Assembly: GCA_002255495.1 (NCBI GenBank)
Contig: NCAP01000034.1
Coordinates: 1 to 63,571, forward strand
DNA from: Rhodospirillales bacterium 20-60-12
GTDB lineage: Bacteria; Pseudomonadota; Alphaproteobacteria; Acetobacterales; Acetobacteraceae
Length of the DNA stretch: 63,571 bases
Direction of reading: 5' to 3'
The first letter of the stretch is position 1, and the number at the start of each line of letters is the position of its first letter. The position numbers and the translations under genes were made by a program. This document shows positions 11,163 to 19,786 of this stretch, in pieces. A model generated the notes under the pieces. The model saw nothing but the letters and a program-made list of their open reading frames with translations, was not told where the DNA came from and searched no databases.

Positions 11163-11827
11163 GGCGCTTCACCACGCGCCATAATGGGCATCGGCGGCGG
11201 CAAATTCGCAGCCCCACCCCCCAATGCCGACAGGCTCTGCCGACTGATCACCGGGGCCGGACGCGCGAGATTCGGCCGCACCGCCGTGGCACTGACCGAC
11301 ATCAGACTGGCGCCAAGCGGTTGCGCCAGCCGAGGCGGCTCACGCTGCTGCATATGCGGGGATAATTGCGCAACGCGCGGCCGCGCCACCATCGTCGCCC
11401 GCGCCAGAACCGGTCGCTTGGCGGCTTGCGGGGCCGGCGCATGATAACTGGCGACAAACCCGCCCCCCGCAGCGCCCGGCGGCCCGGGTGGCGCAGGCGG
11501 CGGCAAAGGCAAAACCGGCCCCTGATCGGGCGTGGGGCTACCCGGCTGCGGCAAAATCTCGGCCAGATGCTGCAGGCTGGTCAATTGATCCGGCTGCATC
11601 GGCCTGAGATTGGTGAACTGGCCCGCCAGACGGCTCAACCGCGTCGGATCATTCTCCAGCGACCATTCAGCCTTGAGCACCCGAATCCGCTCTTCAGCCA
11701 GCCGCGTCTGATGCGTCGCCTGATCCAATTGCTGGTCCAGCGTCTGCGCCTGATGCTTGATGGCAAACATATAAAAGCCCGACCCGCAGGCCATGGCGAT
11801 GGTCAATAAAGTGACCGGCCGGATCAT
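11159..11827 (-). CDS. ftsL: FtsL-like bitopic division protein with long proline-rich tail
   Basis: FtsL is a small divisome scaffold that pairs with FtsB and helps activate FtsWI. The protein begins with one membrane segment (about residues 4-24). A heptad-like coiled-coil follows ([20 protein letters not shown] and onward to about 65), then a short region resembling the FtsL/DUF3971-type [13 protein letters not shown] stretch. After about residue 95 it becomes low-complexity Pro/Ala/Gly/Gln sequence to residue 222, roughly doubling the usual length of ~100. Identity rests mainly on position between rsmH and ftsI and on topology, since FtsL diverges quickly. Confidence 0.8.
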   Translation of the reverse strand: MIRPVTLLTIAMACGSGFYMFAIKHQAQTLDQQLDQATHQTRLAEERIRVLKAEWSLENDPTRLSRLAGQFTNLRPMQPDQLTSLQHLAEILPQPGSPTPDQGPVLPLPPPAPPGPPGAAGGGFVASYHAPAPQAAKRPVLARATMVARPRVAQLSPHMQQREPPRLAQPLGASLMSVSATAVRPNLARPAPVISRQSLSALGGGAANLPPPMPIMARGEAP

Positions 11828-12753
11828 GCCGCGAGCCTTTCCATGGCGCGCAATTTCGCGCTGCGCGCCCGTGGATTGGCTTTCAGTTCAGCCGCCCCCG
11901 CCGCCACGGTGCCGGTCGTCAGCAACCGGAACGCCGCCCGCTCGCGCGGCGCGAAACCGGCCGGATCATGGCGCGAAACCCCCGGCGCCCGCCCCGCCGC
12001 CTGCAGCATGAACCGCTTGACGATCCGATCTTCCAGCGAATGAAACGACACCACAACAAGCCGCCCGCCCGGGGCGAGCATGGCCGCCGACTGCGCCAAC
12101 GCCGCCTCGATATCGCCCAGCTCGTCATTCACCTTGATCCGCAAGGCCTGAAAACTGCGCGTCGCCGGATCGATGCCGGATTTATCCTTGCGCACATTGG
12201 CGCGAATAAGGTCGGCCAGGTCGGCCGTATTGGTGAAGGCCCGCTCGGCCCGGCGCGCGACGATGGCGGCCGCAATCCGGCGCGATTTCTTCTCCTCGCC
12301 GAATTGATACAAAATATCGGCGAGCTCCGCCTCCGGCAACCCATTCACCAAATCCGCCGCCGTCGGCCCGCTATTGCCCATCCGCATATCGAGCGGCCCA
12401 TCGGCGCGAAAACTGAACCCCCGCGCCGGATCATCGATCTGAAACGACGACACGCCCAAATCAAACACCGCCCCATCGAGCCGCGCGACACCCGCCGCAT
12501 CAAGCAAAGCCAGCAGCGCGCCGATCCGCCCCTCGATCAGATGCAGCCGCCCCGGATAGGACGCAGCCATCACCGCCCCACGCGCAATCGCCGCCGGATC
12601 ACGGTCGATCGCCCAAACCTGGCACGGCGCCGCATCGAGCAAAGCCCGCGCATAACCCCCGCCGCCGAAGGTTCCATCGAGATACACGCCACCCTCGCGC
12701 GGGTCGACCAGCGCAATCGCCTCGTCGCGCAAAACCGGAATATGCCCGCTCAT
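11824..12753 (-). CDS. rsmH: 16S rRNA (cytosine(1402)-N4)-methyltransferase
   Basis: RsmH (MraW) methylates N4 of C1402 in the 16S rRNA decoding region using S-adenosylmethionine. The 309-residue product has the N-terminal [13 protein letters not shown], the SAM loop [16 protein letters not shown] near residue 28, the [19 protein letters not shown] signature and the C-terminal [17 protein letters not shown] segment. This is a textbook match in length and motif order. It overlaps mraZ upstream and ftsL downstream by four bases each. Confidence 0.97.
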   Translation of the reverse strand: MSGHIPVLRDEAIALVDPREGGVYLDGTFGGGGYARALLDAAPCQVWAIDRDPAAIARGAVMAASYPGRLHLIEGRIGALLALLDAAGVARLDGAVFDLGVSSFQIDDPARGFSFRADGPLDMRMGNSGPTAADLVNGLPEAELADILYQFGEEKKSRRIAAAIVARRAERAFTNTADLADLIRANVRKDKSGIDPATRSFQALRIKVNDELGDIEAALAQSAAMLAPGGRLVVVSFHSLEDRIVKRFMLQAAGRAPGVSRHDPAGFAPRERAAFRLLTTGTVAAGAAELKANPRARSAKLRAMERLAA

Positions 12754-13223
12754 CCGCCACCTGCCGCGGCAGGTAGGGTCAAGCCACGGGCGCGGGCCCG
12801 CTCGCGCGCCTCAGCCCGGCGCCGCTCGGCCGCCGCCGGCTCCCAAATCTGGAAAATCCGCCCCAACCCCATGAACACCACAGCATCGCTCAGCCCGGCA
12901 AATTCCACCAAAGCCCCGGGCAGCAAAATCCGCCCCTCTTTGTCCGGCTCGGTCGGAAACGCATCGGCATACAAAGTCGCCGCCAAATCGTCATGGGCTT
13001 CGCTGAACAGATCAATCCCGGTCAGGCCGGTCGCCAGCGCCTCGAACACCCCAACCGGCCAAACCTCGATGCAAGGATGCTTATGCGAGGGGCGCAGGAT
13101 CAGGCTGGCCTGACCAGCCCCGGAATCCAGCCCGGATTTCAGCACGCTGCGGAACGAAGCAGGCACGGAAACCCTGCCTTTCGAATCCAGCCTGTTCTGG
13201 TGCGTGCCGAGGAATTGGCTCAT
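12750..13223 (-). CDS. mraZ: Transcriptional regulator MraZ
   Basis: MraZ is a ring-forming DNA-binding protein with a duplicated AbrB/SpoVT-like fold that represses its own dcw promoter in other bacteria. Both copies of the DxxxR signature are visible: [14 protein letters not shown] near residue 13 and [19 protein letters not shown] near residue 92. The protein has 157 residues, and its C-terminus is arginine/glutamate-rich and low in complexity. It is the first gene of the operon, and its likely operator array lies 85-138 bases upstream. The start is the ATG at 13221-13223. Confidence 0.95.
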   Translation of the reverse strand: MSQFLGTHQNRLDSKGRVSVPASFRSVLKSGLDSGAGQASLILRPSHKHPCIEVWPVGVFEALATGLTGIDLFSEAHDDLAATLYADAFPTEPDKEGRILLPGALVEFAGLSDAVVFMGLGRIFQIWEPAAAERRRAEARERARARGLTLPAAAGGG

Positions 13224-13307
13224 CCGATGTGACTGCGATCCCTTCGCCTCGCTCGTTGCTGCACCTCACGGCACGGGGCCCGGACAAGCGACGATTCGAC
13301 TGTCTCA

Positions 13308-13361
13308 TGGGCTGCCATGGGATAACATGGGCCAATATGGGCGTCAAAGGGATTTAGTGGG
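13308..13361. promoter_or_regulatory. MraZ operator: six direct TGGG-type boxes at 10-bp spacing
   Basis: On the plus strand TGGG occurs at 13308, 13318, 13328, 13338 and 13358, with a one-base variant AGGG at 13348, so six units fall in exact 10-bp register. MraZ is known to bind direct TGGGN repeats separated by five bases upstream of mraZ. The period here is identical, and the array overlaps the candidate -35/-10 elements of the mraZ promoter. The boxes read TGGG on the strand opposite to mraZ. Autorepression is the expected role (inference). Confidence 0.85.
13319..13347 (-). promoter_or_regulatory. Candidate sigma-70 promoter of the dcw operon
   Basis: Read on the minus strand, TTGACG (13342-13347) is followed after 17 bases by TATCCC (13319-13324). 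The -35 is near consensus and the -10 is weak. The element lies inside the TGGG array, so MraZ bound there would block RNA polymerase. It would give a 5' leader of roughly 90 bases before mraZ. Confidence 0.5.
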
Positions 13362-13481
13362 TTTGTCTCAGGATTCTGTCAACAGGATCAAATGGTTAAC
13401 ATCTCGCGCTTGTTTCAGGAAAATGTTGTCGATTTGTTCCAATCCACGCCACCCTTGCCGCAGCAACCAGCAGCGCAAAAT

Positions 13482-13886
13482 GTCAGACGGTCTGTAAGCC
13501 GGGTTCTGTCCACGCCGTCACGCTCACGCGCTGGCGCTGGACGGCCATTCCTCTGGGACACGCGTTGCCGCGTGCCTCGCGCGACCAACCCGGGCGACAG
13601 GTCGAAAATACCCTCGCTGCCCTGCGCGAACGCAGGCAGCCGGCCGCCCCTATTCGGTCTTGCTCCCGGTGGGGTTTACCCTGCCGCCGCTGTTACCAGA
13701 AGCGCGGTGCGCTTTTACCGCACCGTTTCACCCGTTCCTTTGGGCCGAGGCGCAAAGGTGGTTTGGTTTCTGTGGCACTTTCCCTGGGGTCGCCCCCGCC
13801 GGCCGTTAGCCGGCACCGTATTTCCGTGGAGCCCGGACTTTCCTCCACCACCCTTGCGAGCGGCAGCGGCCGTCCAACCGTCTGAC
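13482..13886 (-). ncRNA. rnpB: RNase P RNA (class A)
   Basis: This is the catalytic RNA that trims the 5' leaders of tRNA precursors. The ends pair as helix P1: GTCAGACGG at the 5' end (13878-13886) with CCGTCTGAC at the 3' end (13482-13490). The conserved core is present on the minus strand: GAGGAAAGTCCGGGCTCC, GGGAAAGTGCCACAGAAA, a GGTAAACCCCACC-type segment followed by GAGCAAGACCGAATAGG, and the 3' ACAGAACCCGGCTTA. Length is about 405 nt, typical for alphaproteobacterial type A. The exact ends are inferred from P1. It reads toward mraZ; no clear terminator separates them. Confidence 0.95.
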
Positions 13887-13910
13887 AAATCTGCTCCTGC
13901 GCCGCCCTCA

Positions 13911-13938
13911 GCCGCCCGTCAACAGCCGCCCGTCAACA
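13911..13938. repeat. 14-bp tandem duplication across an amidase stop codon
   Basis: Two exact copies of GCCGCCCGTCAACA lie side by side (13911-13924 and 13925-13938). They span the end of the amidase gene. With one copy the protein would end LLTGG; with two it ends LLTGGC, so the effect is a single extra residue. Confidence 0.9.
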
Positions 13939-14578
13939 GCGCCGCCACGGCGCGCGCGCGGGCCGCAGTCCGCTCATCTTCCACCCCATCAACCCGGTGC
14001 GGCGCAAACCGGCGCTGAAAGGCGGCGATCACCAAGGGCATCGGCAATGTCACATCATACCCGATCGCACCCAGATCATCCCTTACATCCCCCGCCACCC
14101 CAAGCGCATCGCTCCATAACCCCACCCGCTGCGCCGCCAGCCACGCCCAGGGGAATAACTCGCCCGGATCCTGCTTGCGATCGGGTGCGATATCGCTATG
14201 CGCCACGATATTGCGCGCCGGAATGGCATGGCGCGCCAAAATACCCTGACACACCTCCAGCACCGCCTGCATCTGCACCGGCGGAAACGGCCGATACCCG
14301 AATTCATGACCAGGATTGACGATTTCAATACCGATCGAGCGATCATTCAGCGCCCGCACCCCGCGCCAATAACTCACCCCGGCATGCCAGGCGCGCATCC
14401 GCTCATCGACCAGACAATGCACCGCGCCATCCTCATCGATCACGTAATGCGCCGACACGTTCGACGCCGCATCGCACAGCCGCGCAATCGCCGCCTCAGC
14501 CGATGTCATGCCGGTATAATGCAGCACCAGATGATCGATCAGCCCGGCCTGCCGCGCGTCGCAATTGGGCGACATCAA
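13919..14578 (-). CDS. N-acetylmuramoyl-L-alanine amidase (AmpD/AmiD family)
   Basis: This is a zinc amidase of the Amidase_2 family that cleaves the MurNAc-L-Ala bond in peptidoglycan or muropeptides. Zinc ligands are suggested by the histidine in HLVLHYTGM (near residue 17), the histidine in IVAHSDIAP (near residue 140) and the aspartate of RKQDPGELF. The NDRSIGIEIVNPGHEFGY segment is also typical. There is no signal peptide, which favours a cytoplasmic, AmpD-like recycling role, although the 219-residue length and motif spacing resemble AmiD. The stop lies within a 14-bp tandem duplication. The ATG overlaps the djlA-like stop by four bases. Confidence 0.88.
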   Translation of the reverse strand: MMSPNCDARQAGLIDHLVLHYTGMTSAEAAIARLCDAASNVSAHYVIDEDGAVHCLVDERMRAWHAGVSYWRGVRALNDRSIGIEIVNPGHEFGYRPFPPVQMQAVLEVCQGILARHAIPARNIVAHSDIAPDRKQDPGELFPWAWLAAQRVGLWSDALGVAGDVRDDLGAIGYDVTLPMPLVIAAFQRRFAPHRVDGVEDERTAARARAVAALLTGGC

Positions 14579-15333
14579 ATGCCGCGCTCTTTCCTGATCT
14601 GGTCATAAGCCGCATTGATCCGCGCCACCCGATCCGTCGCCCGGGCGATGAATTCCGGCGGCACACCGCGCGCCGCCAGGCCATCGGGGTGGTTCTCGCG
14701 CATCAATTGCTTCCAGCGGGCGCGCAATTCATCCGCCGCCAACCCGCGCGGCACACCCAGCACCTCATAAGGATCATCCGCGCCATTCTGGCTCATCGCC
14801 CGCCCGGCGCGCTGGGCGGCATCCAAATCGACGCCGAATTCATGCGCCACGCGCGCCAGAAAATCCGCCTCGGCGCCATTGATCGGCCCATCGGCGCGCG
14901 CCACCGCCGAAAGCGCGGTCAGCACGGTCTCCAAAATCGCCCGATTATCGGCAAACGCCTCGCCCAATTGCCGCGCATAGGGCACGAAGCCGCCCGCATC
15001 GGCCCGCGCCTGATCGAATAATACGCCAATCTGCTGCACCGCAGCACCCTCGATTCGGAATTGCCGCTTGAAGGCATCCACCTCGGCCCGGCTCACCACG
15101 CCGTCGCATTTCGCGAGCTTGGCCGCCAGCACCGTGACATTGACCGCAAAAAGCTGATCCTTGCGGCCGAGCATCGCGGCCAGACGCGCCGAATCGAACG
15201 GCAAAGCCCGCTTCATGCCCGCCAGATTGCCGTTATCCGCCGCATGCCCCAATGCCGCGCCGAACAACGCCCCGACCGGGCCGCCCATCGCAAAACCGGC
15301 GACCCCGCCGATCAATTTACCCCACACACTCAT
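14575..15333 (-). CDS. DjlA-like co-chaperone (TerB domain plus C-terminal J domain)
   Basis: The N-terminal ~30 residues are Gly/Ala-rich (GGVAGFAMGGPVGALFGAAL) and could associate with the membrane. Residues ~45-170 form a TerB-like helical domain (VTVLAAKLAKCDGVVSRAEV, VARADGPINGAEADFL with acidic loops). The last ~65 residues are a J domain with DPYEVLGVPRGLAADELRA and the HPD tripeptide in MRENHPDGLAARG, which activates DnaK-type ATPases. The domain order matches DjlA. It is probably co-transcribed with the amidase, sharing a four-base overlap. Confidence 0.88.
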   Translation of the reverse strand: MSVWGKLIGGVAGFAMGGPVGALFGAALGHAADNGNLAGMKRALPFDSARLAAMLGRKDQLFAVNVTVLAAKLAKCDGVVSRAEVDAFKRQFRIEGAAVQQIGVLFDQARADAGGFVPYARQLGEAFADNRAILETVLTALSAVARADGPINGAEADFLARVAHEFGVDLDAAQRAGRAMSQNGADDPYEVLGVPRGLAADELRARWKQLMRENHPDGLAARGVPPEFIARATDRVARINAAYDQIRKERGI

Positions 15334-15381
15334 CTCACTGATATAGCACGGGCGGCGCGGAACAGAAGCAAGCCACCCCGA

Positions 15382-16509
15382 TTATTGCCGCGCCAGCCAA
15401 CGCCTGACATGCGCGAGGGACTGATTGATCACCTGATCCATGTCCAGATATTGATAAGTGCCGCACCGTCCGATGAAGGCGATGCGCGCGGCTTGCGCCT
15501 CCGCCAGCGCCCGATAGCGATCATAAATCGCCTGATACCGGCCATCAGCGGTCTTCACCGGATAATAGCGCTCCATCGCGTTATCGCGATAATCGCACGG
15601 CTCCTCGGCGGTGATGGTCCGCCGTCCTGTCTCGCGCACGACGTGATGCGGCAGCGCATCCCAGCGCGTCGCCCGGGTCAGCTTGCCGGTATCGGTATAA
15701 TTGGTCGTGCACCAGCCCGGTTGCGCGGTATCATCGCTGGTGGCGTGATGAAACCGGATCGAGCGATAGGGCAATTCGCCCTCGGCGAAATCGAAATACG
15801 CATCGATCGGCATGGCGTTGAAACAAAAATCATATCCCGCCAGCATGGCTTTATCGAAGGCGGTGCTCAGCGAGATGGCAATCGCCGGATGATCGAACAG
15901 CGCCTGGAACAACGCCGTATAGCCATCGCGCGGCATCATTTGCAGCTCATCATCGGCGAAATACGTATCGGTGCGGTCACTGCGCAGCGGAATCCGCTTG
16001 ACCACGGCAGCCGACATATCCTCCAAATCGAGCACCCACATTTTTTTCGTGTAAGGCCGGAAAAACAAATCGGTCAAATCCCGGCCGATTTTCGAATATA
16101 AATGCTCCGCCGCATTGGCCGGCTCAGCGATCGGCAAGGCAACGCGCGCCAGATGGGCCGCGACCTGCGCGGCGTCGGTGAAATCCGTGCCGAACACCAT
16201 ATTCACCGTATCCAGATTGATCGGCATCGGCGCGAACTGCCCATCGGGCAATCGCGCACGCACTTTATGCGTGTACGGCACGAACACGCCAAACTGCCTG
16301 ATCCAATCAGCCACTTCGGTATTCTTGGTGTGAAACAGATGCGGCCCATAGGCATGCACGCGCATGCCGTTATCATCGACATAATCATAGACATTGCCGG
16401 CAATATGCGGCCGCTGATCGATCACCTGAACCCGATACCCCGCCTCGGCCAAACACCGCGCATGCACCGCCCCGGCAAAACCCGCACCGACAATCAGAAT
16501 CGATTTCAT
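15382..16509 (-). CDS. glf: UDP-galactopyranose mutase
   Basis: Glf is the flavoenzyme that interconverts UDP-galactopyranose and UDP-galactofuranose, supplying Galf for surface polysaccharides. The start at the ATG 16507-16509 gives MKSILIVGAGFAGAVHARCL, placing the FAD-binding GxGxxG at the N-terminus; the 24-residue upstream extension has no merit. Other marks are HIAGNVYDYVDDNG, the histidine loop YGPHLFHTKN, and LTDLFFRPYTKKMWVLDLED. The product has 375 residues, normal for the family. It lies just downstream of two other glycan-type genes on the same strand, which suggests a Galf-containing glycan (inference). Confidence 0.95.
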   Translation of the reverse strand: MKSILIVGAGFAGAVHARCLAEAGYRVQVIDQRPHIAGNVYDYVDDNGMRVHAYGPHLFHTKNTEVADWIRQFGVFVPYTHKVRARLPDGQFAPMPINLDTVNMVFGTDFTDAAQVAAHLARVALPIAEPANAAEHLYSKIGRDLTDLFFRPYTKKMWVLDLEDMSAAVVKRIPLRSDRTDTYFADDELQMMPRDGYTALFQALFDHPAIAISLSTAFDKAMLAGYDFCFNAMPIDAYFDFAEGELPYRSIRFHHATSDDTAQPGWCTTNYTDTGKLTRATRWDALPHHVVRETGRRTITAEEPCDYRDNAMERYYPVKTADGRYQAIYDRYRALAEAQAARIAFIGRCGTYQYLDMDQVINQSLAHVRRWLARQ

Positions 16510-16519
16510 GACGTCTGTT

Positions 16520-17896
16520 TCATGGAGTTTGGGGCCGCCCGAAAATCTCGATCTGATCGAGATGCAACATCCCCTCGCCAATCATGGCAATCCGCACATA
16601 GCGCGCGACAAACGGCGTGCCGAACTTGAAAACATAAGGATGCCCGTCAGCGCCCCCAAACAGCGCATCATCAATTTTTGCGCCCTGCAAATGCCAATCC
16701 TGCCCATCCATCGACGCCAAAACCGCAACACGCGTGCAACGCTCGCGCTGGTCGAGGCGATTATACAAAACGACGCTTTCAACAAAATAGTTGTCCTGCA
16801 AATCGACCTGCCACCACGGGTCAGTCTGATGATCCGTGTGAAACCCGAAATCACCAACGATCTCGCCATTATTGCCGCCGCTCGCCTCCTGGGCCGCATC
16901 TTGAAAATAAGACCATTGGCTCACCGATGACACCAAGGCAGGCTTGCCCATGGCAATGCTTGGTTTCAAACCTTGGCTGCGCCAACCTAACAGAATCGCC
17001 AGATCATTGAAGCGCGCCGTCATCTCAGGCGATTTGCGGCGCCTGACCGCCAGGGTCAGCCTATCGATAAAATCGGCCGGATCGGCAAAGGATAATTGCC
17101 GGCGCAAAGGCGATTCAGCATCAAATACGGCATTAATGTCCTCAAACAAAACACGCTTATCGATAAAGCGCCCGCCGCCCAGAACAGGATGAACGATAGA
17201 ACCCGGCTGATTAACGATCGGATCGGCAATGCTGCGTGCGTCGGAGAAAGAATAATGCGGCAATTTGGCATGATCGCGAATATCCTCCATCCGAAAATCG
17301 GGCAATGCGAGCAAAACCGACGGAATAAAAGCCTCGCAAAATGGCCAATGCGCATTTTCATTTGGCGGCATGCGCTTCGCCATGTCCTGCCGGGCTTTGA
17401 GCATATGATCAATCGCACGACCCGATAAAACCAGGAGTGGAATTAAGGATTGCATAGGCCGCGCGAAATGATCCTTGATCCAATTATACCAATACCAATC
17501 ATGCGGCGCATCACGGACTTCATGGGCGATCAGATCGATATGGCCATCGACCGCATGGCGCATCATCGCCGTTAAATCGGCAGTGACCGACACATCATAT
17601 TCCACCATCGCGTAACAGGCAGCCTTGGGAAAGGCCCGCCTTAAAACATAAAGCGGGTAATCGGCATTATACCACAATACTTGCCCGGCTGGAAAATGGG
17701 GCAGATCAAATAACGAAAAATCATCGGTATGTGAAATCTTCTCAAATGGCGCTGTATCCAACACACCCTTTGTCTCATCCGCAACAACAACAAACCGTGC
17801 GCCGATGGATGCCGCATAAAGCCTGCGGGCCATCAATTCTATATGCTCATCCCAGATATGTGTGCGAAAGGCGACAATCAGCGACTCATCCATCAT
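16520..17896 (-). CDS. Glycosyltransferase-like protein with C-terminal discoidin (F5/8 type C) domain
   Basis: The 458-residue protein has two parts. Residues ~1-300 resemble a GT-A-type glycosyltransferase-like domain. The region VLWYNADYPLYVLRRAFPKA is followed by YAMVEYDVSVT, where the E-Y-D could be the metal/sugar-binding acidic motif; this part is only suggestive. Residues ~315-455 look like a discoidin/fucolectin-type domain: GKPALVSSVSQWS, FHTDHQTDPWWQVDLQ, VESVVLYNRLDQRERCT and ARYVRIAMIGEGMLHLDQIE. There is no signal peptide. The start overlaps the methyltransferase stop by four bases, and glf follows. A role in making or binding a surface glycan is likely, but substrate and reaction are unknown. 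Confidence 0.72.
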   Translation of the reverse strand: MMDESLIVAFRTHIWDEHIELMARRLYAASIGARFVVVADETKGVLDTAPFEKISHTDDFSLFDLPHFPAGQVLWYNADYPLYVLRRAFPKAACYAMVEYDVSVTADLTAMMRHAVDGHIDLIAHEVRDAPHDWYWYNWIKDHFARPMQSLIPLLVLSGRAIDHMLKARQDMAKRMPPNENAHWPFCEAFIPSVLLALPDFRMEDIRDHAKLPHYSFSDARSIADPIVNQPGSIVHPVLGGGRFIDKRVLFEDINAVFDAESPLRRQLSFADPADFIDRLTLAVRRRKSPEMTARFNDLAILLGWRSQGLKPSIAMGKPALVSSVSQWSYFQDAAQEASGGNNGEIVGDFGFHTDHQTDPWWQVDLQDNYFVESVVLYNRLDQRERCTRVAVLASMDGQDWHLQGAKIDDALFGGADGHPYVFKFGTPFVARYVRIAMIGEGMLHLDQIEIFGRPQTP

Positions 17897-18591
17897 TTAA
17901 TAATCACACCAACCTGTTGATGAGACGGCACCATACCGAAATATTCATATTTCAAACCATATGATCCGACAAATTCCATGAACGCCTTAAATTCATGAAT
18001 CCGCCAACCGGGATAATTGAAAAACTCATCGAAAACGATCACCGTGCCGCTCCTGATGCGCGGTCCCAGCAGATCAAAAATCGTCTTCGTCGAAGAATAT
18101 AAATCGCAATCGACATGCATGAACGACACAGGGCCAGTATGGGTGTCCAAGAAGCGCGGCAGGCTCTGATTGAACCAGCCGATCACAAGCTCAACATTGG
18201 CAGCCACCGCAGGCGGTGTCTGCGCGAACGCTCCAGTTGGAAATCCCGGCCGCCAATCCTCAGGCAAGCCCTCAAACCCATCAAACCCATAAATCTTACC
18301 CGCCAACTGGCCGGCCATGTGATTGATGGTGGTCCCGCTCGCCACACCAAATTCCAAAAACAGACCATCGGGATTAGCCCGCGCGATCGCCTGGCTGAGC
18401 AGCTGAAACGCATTGCCGTAGCGCGTCACATTATTCATGCAGGTCGCCGCGAAATTTGCCGAATCGATTCCGGCGGCCAGCATAATCAGCCGATCGACAT
18501 CGAAACCATCAACGCCCCGCCCGAGCAGCCTGTCCGATACCATTGGCACCAGATTATTGAGAAGCGCCGCCACGTCGAACGGTCCATCCAT
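17893..18591 (-). CDS. TylF/macrocin-type SAM-dependent methyltransferase
   Basis: This is a class I methyltransferase of the TylF (macrocin O-methyltransferase) type, which commonly methylates sugar hydroxyls. Visible are the SAM loop GLFLEFGVASGTTINHMA near residue 92, the acidic KIYGFDGFEGLPEDW, and the metal-site aspartates in SFMHVDCDLYSSTK and VIVFDEFFNYPGW. The 232-residue length is typical. It overlaps the discoidin/GT gene by four bases, so both are likely translated together. The most economical reading is methylation of a Galf-containing or related glycan (inference). The local base composition is less GC-biased than the dcw genes. Confidence 0.82.
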   Translation of the reverse strand: MDGPFDVAALLNNLVPMVSDRLLGRGVDGFDVDRLIMLAAGIDSANFAATCMNNVTRYGNAFQLLSQAIARANPDGLFLEFGVASGTTINHMAGQLAGKIYGFDGFEGLPEDWRPGFPTGAFAQTPPAVAANVELVIGWFNQSLPRFLDTHTGPVSFMHVDCDLYSSTKTIFDLLGPRIRSGTVIVFDEFFNYPGWRIHEFKAFMEFVGSYGLKYEYFGMVPSHQQVGVIIK

Positions 18592-18666
18592 CGCAAGGTA
18601 TCCTCTTCGATTAATCGCTCATCTCATTACGCCGGATGCAAGGCGCATGACCACGCCATTGTCACT

Positions 18667-19650
18667 TCACAACCCATCAAACAACGACGTCGTAATATAA
18701 CGCTCCGCAAATGACGGAATAATGACAACAATCCGCTTGCCCGACATCGCCGGCCGCAGCCCCACCTGCAAAGCCGCATGCAACGCCGCCCCCGATGATA
18801 TGCCCCCCGGTACCCCCTCGCTGCGCGCCAGACGGCGCGACGTCGCGAACGAATCCTCATTGGAAATCGTGATGATCTCGTCAATCAAATGCGTGTCCAA
18901 AATCGCCGGCACAAATCCCGCACCCAGCCCCTGAATCGCGTGCGGCCCGGCCTTGCCGCCCGAAAGCACCGGGCTGCTCTGCGGCTCCACCGCCACCACA
19001 TAAAGCGCCGGATTGCGCGCTTTGAGCACCTGCGCGCAGCCGGTCAGCGTCCCGCCGGTCCCCACTCCCGACACCAGCACGTCAATCTGCCCCGCCGTAT
19101 CATGCCAGATCTCCTCCGCCGTCGTCGCCCGATGGATGGCGGGATTGGCCGCATTGGCGAATTGATTGGGCATGACAGAGCCCGGCATCGCCGCCAAAAG
19201 CTCCTCCGCGCGCGCAATCGAGCCGGCAATGCCGCGCTCACGCGGCGTCAATTCCACCTCCGCGCCGAGAAATTTCAACATCTTGCGCCGCTCGATCGAA
19301 ACCGATTCAGGCATCGTCAGGATCAGTTTATAACCCCGCGCGGCGCATACGAACGCAAGCCCAATCCCGGTATTGCCCGATGTCGGCTCAATAATCGTCG
19401 CCCCCGCTTGCAGCACGCCCGCCTGCTCCATGGTGAGAATCATGTTCACACCAATCCGGTCCTTCACGCTGGCAATCGGATTGAAGAATTCCAGCTTCAG
19501 GCAAATATCCGCCAGTACCCCTTCTTCCTTGGAAATCCGCGGAATCCGAACCAGCGGCGTGTTGCCGATCGTCTCCAGAATGCTGTCGTAAATCCTGCCG
19601 CGAAACGGCTTGTCAAAGCGAATTTCGGGGTGTTCATCGGCTTTTTCCAT
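18667..19650 (-). CDS. cysK: Cysteine synthase A (O-acetylserine sulfhydrylase)
   Basis: CysK uses pyridoxal phosphate to make L-cysteine from O-acetylserine and sulfide. The PLP lysine lies in [11 protein letters not shown] (near residue 52), followed by the substrate loop [13 protein letters not shown] and the phosphate loop [12 protein letters not shown]. The start is the ATG at 19648-19650, preceded by a good GGAGGG seven bases upstream, giving 327 residues; a TTG eight codons earlier is less convincing. It is transcribed divergently from the cold-shock gene. CysM or cystathionine synthase are less likely because the match is over the full length. Confidence 0.93.
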   Translation of the reverse strand: MEKADEHPEIRFDKPFRGRIYDSILETIGNTPLVRIPRISKEEGVLADICLKLEFFNPIASVKDRIGVNMILTMEQAGVLQAGATIIEPTSGNTGIGLAFVCAARGYKLILTMPESVSIERRKMLKFLGAEVELTPRERGIAGSIARAEELLAAMPGSVMPNQFANAANPAIHRATTAEEIWHDTAGQIDVLVSGVGTGGTLTGCAQVLKARNPALYVVAVEPQSSPVLSGGKAGPHAIQGLGAGFVPAILDTHLIDEIITISNEDSFATSRRLARSEGVPGGISSGAALHAALQVGLRPAMSGKRIVVIIPSFAERYITTSLFDGL

Positions 19651-19780
19651 CGTGCATCCCTCCGGGTCCGCCAACCATGGCGCGGGCGAAAGCCGATTGC
19701 AATTGCACCAGGACGGCCCGTTTGGTCAGAATCTGTGTTCTTTATGTCGCTTTGTGGTGTCGCGTGGCTGCATTTTGCGC

Positions 19781-19786
19781 TATAAT
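19781..19786 (+). promoter_or_regulatory. Consensus -10 box (TATAAT) upstream of the cold-shock gene
   Basis: A perfect TATAAT lies on the plus strand in the cysK/cold-shock divergent region. No good -35 is visible at 16-18 bases. Transcription from here would leave a leader of about 135 bases before the GTG at 19929, a length seen in cold-shock mRNAs. The leader also contains a GAGCGTGACGCTC hairpin near 19866-19878. Confidence 0.45.

Noticed and set aside
9480-11444. A 654-codon open frame opposite ftsI and ftsL
   Set aside because: It is an Arg/His-rich shadow crossing two real genes, with no family features.
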